A stretch of 58,963 bases of DNA, taken from IMG/VR virus record IMGVR_UViG_3300025886_000023, positions 1 to 58,963 of that record. One strand, 5' to 3'. The translations under genes and the position numbers were made by a program. Below the pieces are notes generated by a model. It ran no database searches and was not told where the DNA came from. It saw only the letters and a program-made list of their open reading frames with translations. This DNA is from a virus. Of this stretch, positions 56,882 through 58,963 are shown one piece after another; within the stretch, counting starts at the first letter, position 1; each line of letters opens with the position of its first letter.

Positions 56882-57262
56882 ATGGAATTTATTCTTTATG
56901 GGCTATTTTTTATCACCGGCTGGCTTGTTCATTCAGTCGTTGCTTATGTTTTAAGCCTTGGATCTTCGATCTTACTTTTTCAAAGAACAATACAAGACTG
57001 TTTGTTGGTTGTGGCTAGAACATATGAAGGATATCTGATGGCTCAAGAATATAAGATGGAACACTTGCGCCTTGCTGGAAAGTCAGAGAAAGAATTAGAG
57101 ATTGAACGAAAGATGGATGCAACAACGATGGCCTCAGTTCAAGCCACACTAATAAGAAATATTCTCCACAATGTTCCATCTAAATTTGAAGGATTAGTGG
57201 GGTTCAACGACTGGGATTCAGCAATGGGTGAGGTCACACGAATAATAAAAGAAAGAAGATAG
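56882..57262 (+). CDS. membrane-anchored hypothetical protein
   Basis: This 126-residue protein starts at ATG 56882 behind TTGGAGG. One long or two short N-terminal membrane segments (ILYGLFFITGWLVHSVVAYV, LGSSILLF) precede a helical, charged cytoplasmic-type domain with KSEKELEIERKMDATTMASV. Placed upstream of a protease and an amidase, it could take part in lysis or protein turnover at the membrane, but no family is recognised. Confidence 0.6.
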   Translation: MEFILYGLFFITGWLVHSVVAYVLSLGSSILLFQRTIQDCLLVVARTYEGYLMAQEYKMEHLRLAGKSEKELEIERKMDATTMASVQATLIRNILHNVPSKFEGLVGFNDWDSAMGEVTRIIKERR

Positions 57263-57265
57263 GAC

Positions 57266-57294
57266 TTGACAACAGTCACTAAACATGTTATATT
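57266..57294 (+). promoter_or_regulatory. sigma70-type promoter before the ClpP-like gene
   Basis: TTGACA (57266-57271), 17 nt, TATATT (57289-57294), with TG upstream of the -10. Confidence 0.85.
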
Positions 57295-57317
57295 AATAGT
57301 GTCATTAGGAGGAATTT

Positions 57318-57989
57318 ATGACTTTTGGAAAACGAAGAAATAAGATAACTGAAGAAGAAGACGAAGATACAACAGCAGAAGAACAAGAAGAATCATCACA
57401 AAAGCTTAAGATTAATCTTGGCCAACTGTTAGGCGGTGGGGGCGGAGGCAAAGATCCTCGCATCCTTGGTCTATTTGGGTCAGTCGAAGAAGAGAAAGCA
57501 GGTGAACTCTGTTATCATCTTATAACAATGTCTGAACCAGAGGAACCCGATGAGGGAGAAAAAGCAGAGAAACCAGAAGACATTAAATTTTATGTCTCAA
57601 CATATGGTGGATCAGCAGATGATATGTTCTCTATCTATGATGTCATGAACTTTGCTAAAAAGAGATGTGATATCCAAACCATAGGTCTTGGAAAGGTTAT
57701 GTCGGCTGGTGTTCTTCTGCTCGCAGCAGGAACAAAAGGAAAGCGAAAGATTGGTCGTAATTGTCGTGTTATGATCCACGCAGTATCGGCTGGTAACATG
57801 GGCTCACTCCATAATCTTGTCAATGAACTAGATGAGATACAGAACCTTCAAGAGTCCTACATTGATGCAATCGTTGAGAACTCTAGCTTTACAAAGAAGA
57901 CATTAAAGCGGCTCTTGGACCGTAAGGTAAATGTATATTTATCAGCAGAAGAAGCAATTGAACATGGAATTGCTGATGAACTGATCTAA
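57318..57989 (+). CDS. ClpP-like serine protease
   Basis: This 223-residue protein has an acidic N-terminal extension and Gly-rich stretch (residues 1-45), then the ClpP core: YVSTYGGSADDMFSIYD, GLGKVMSAGVLLLAAGTKG with Ser129, VMIHAVSAG with His154 (25 residues after Ser, as in ClpP), and VNVYLSAEEAIEHGIAD. The position usually held by the catalytic Asp seems to be Asn205. Probably forms a ring protease acting on host or phage proteins, or replaces the host subunit. Ribosome binding site AGGAGG. Confidence 0.88.
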   Translation: MTFGKRRNKITEEEDEDTTAEEQEESSQKLKINLGQLLGGGGGGKDPRILGLFGSVEEEKAGELCYHLITMSEPEEPDEGEKAEKPEDIKFYVSTYGGSADDMFSIYDVMNFAKKRCDIQTIGLGKVMSAGVLLLAAGTKGKRKIGRNCRVMIHAVSAGNMGSLHNLVNELDEIQNLQESYIDAIVENSSFTKKTLKRLLDRKVNVYLSAEEAIEHGIADELI

Positions 57990-58013
57990 TTATAGTAAAA
58001 AGAGGTATAAAAC

Positions 58014-58910
58014 ATGGACAAATTCTTCTATAATAAGTCATCGGCTTCCAATTTGGGTTGGTCCCCTGATTGGTTTGGTGCTTCTTCATTTGATGAAGAT
58101 TTGCTCCGTAAAGTACGCAAGTTCCAACGAGACCACCACTTAACTGCGGACGGTCTCGTTGGCCCTTCAACTCATAGACGCATCTGGACCGAGAGAGAAT
58201 CACTCTTAAAGGATTATTATCCCCCCACAATTGATTCCAATATAAGTGAATCATTTATTGTTGCCAATAACGACTTTCACGAAATTAATTGGCCTAAAGT
58301 GGTTCTTCCTTTCTCGGGTCAAGGACTAAAACTTACAAGAGGATTTAAGATTGTTAGACAAAAGCGAGAAGTAACGAGTTTTGTTTCTCATTGGGATGTC
58401 TGCCTTAATACTAGATCTTGCTACAATGTTCTTAAAAAACGAGGCATCTCTGTTCATTTTGGAATTGATAACGATGGAACAATTTATCAGTTTATGGACT
58501 GTAATCATATAGCATGGCATGCTGGTGGATCAAGGTGGAATAATAAATCAATTGGTGTCGAGATATCTAATGCTTATTATCCTAAATACCAAACATGGTA
58601 CAAGGCACACGGCTATGGCCCAAGACCTTCTTGGAGAGGCAAAAAAGTTCACAATGGAGTTTTAGAGCCCTTCTTGGGTTTCTACGATGTCCAGTTGGAA
58701 GCACTCAAAGCGTTAATGGAAGCTATACATAACATTTACGGTATTCCATATGTATGTCCCATTGGAACTGATGGCATGACAGCCACAGGTATTGATAGTA
58801 AAGCAGCCGCTGGCAACTTTAAGGGATTCGTATCTCACTATCATCTAACTAAGAGAAAGATTGATTGTGCCGGTTTGGACCTCAAAGCACTACTAAAGGA
58901 AATAAAATAA
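58014..58910 (+). CDS. endolysin: N-acetylmuramoyl-L-alanine amidase with peptidoglycan-binding domain
   Basis: This 298-residue lysin cuts the bond between muramic acid and the peptide stem. The N-terminal domain (EDLLRKVRKFQRDHHLTADG then LVGPSTHRRIW) is a PG_binding_1 module. The amidase_2 domain has FVSHWDVC (zinc His), WHAGGSRWNNKSIGVEIS, and VSHYHLTKRKIDCAG with the second His, Lys and the Cys ligand, as in T7 lysozyme. No signal peptide; it needs a holin not seen here. It lies 24 nt after the ClpP-like gene. Confidence 0.92.
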   Translation: MDKFFYNKSSASNLGWSPDWFGASSFDEDLLRKVRKFQRDHHLTADGLVGPSTHRRIWTERESLLKDYYPPTIDSNISESFIVANNDFHEINWPKVVLPFSGQGLKLTRGFKIVRQKREVTSFVSHWDVCLNTRSCYNVLKKRGISVHFGIDNDGTIYQFMDCNHIAWHAGGSRWNNKSIGVEISNAYYPKYQTWYKAHGYGPRPSWRGKKVHNGVLEPFLGFYDVQLEALKALMEAIHNIYGIPYVCPIGTDGMTATGIDSKAAAGNFKGFVSHYHLTKRKIDCAGLDLKALLKEIK

Positions 58911-58963
58911 TGGATAAATTTAAAAAACTCGATCAACTGATTGAACAAGTCTTGGCTGAGAGA
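58910..58963 (+). CDS. start of a further gene, cut by the window end
   Basis: ATG 58910 overlaps the endolysin stop (TAATG). Eighteen codons are visible (MDKFKKLDQLIEQVLAER), a charged amphipathic helix. Nothing more can be said. Confidence 0.5.
   Translation, partial: MDKFKKLDQLIEQVLAER

Noticed and set aside
148-58520. Minus-strand open frames longer than 60 codons, scattered through the window
   Set aside because: All lie opposite well-supported + strand genes, lack ribosome binding sites in context and show composition typical of antisense shadows. No minus-strand gene is needed to fill any gap.
1-58963. tRNA genes, CRISPR arrays, insertion sequences and integrase/attachment sites
   Set aside because: I saw no cloverleaf with a TTC-type T arm, no regular short repeats with spacers, no transposase and no integrase. 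A dedicated tRNA scan is still the proper test.

Overview
The window is a contiguous, AT-rich stretch of a tailed-phage genome with contractile-tail (T4-like myovirus) architecture. Every gene I can support lies on the + strand, and genes are packed with 1-20 nt gaps or overlaps. The set combines T4-type head and tail proteins (gp21, gp22, gp23, gp15, gp18, gp19) with replication and nucleotide genes that are not those of T4 itself: a family C polymerase (DnaE type), a stand-alone family A polymerase domain, a B12-dependent ribonucleotide reductase (NrdJ), ThyX, dUTPase, a GroES-like protein and ribosomal protein bS21. This suggests a deep-branching, T4-related phage of an aquatic or marine bacterium. 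Good AGGAG-type ribosome binding sites and TTGACA/TATAAT promoters point to a host with ordinary sigma70 transcription, but the host cannot be named from the sequence.

Region 1 (1-31 kb) is the late, structural region. It holds the prohead protease (truncated by the window edge), bS21, a block of modular fibre-like proteins (1.1-6.2 kb), scaffold, major capsid protein, neck and sheath-terminator genes, an 882-residue unknown protein, tail sheath, two tail-tube paralogues, a gp26-like baseplate protein, the tape measure, baseplate initiator and LysM-type genes, a 1285-residue hub-like protein, and a conserved 416-residue protein. Many transcription units here are preceded, usually 20-40 nt before the start codon, by an ACTAWTTAWT motif without a -35 box. 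I propose it as the late promoter. Hairpin terminators, several with UUCG loops, follow the fibre block and the capsid gene.

Region 2 (29.8-46 kb) is replication and nucleotide metabolism: family A polymerase domain, a divergent tubulin/FtsZ-like protein overlapping it, a gp32-like ssDNA-binding protein, a MORC/GHKL-type ATPase bracketed by two identical 25-bp hairpin repeats, UvsX/RecA, an Hc1-histone-like small protein, 5'-3' exonuclease, DnaB-type helicase, NrdJ, GroES-like protein, ThyX and several unknowns.

Region 3 (46-59 kb) holds a J-domain-like protein, small unknowns, an apparent type II restriction endonuclease with its overlapping adenine methyltransferase, two more methyltransferases, DnaE, dUTPase, a ClpP-like protease and a peptidoglycan amidase. 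From 32 kb onward the units are driven by eleven near-identical promoters (TTGACA, 16-17 nt, TGTTATATTATA-like extended -10). Two of these promoters are physically interlocked with terminator hairpins.

The best candidates for new biology are the tubulin-like protein in the polymerase operon, the restriction-modification island, the repeat-bracketed MORC-like ATPase, the two-polymerase replication module and the late-promoter motif. All functional calls come from motif reading by eye; no database search was run.
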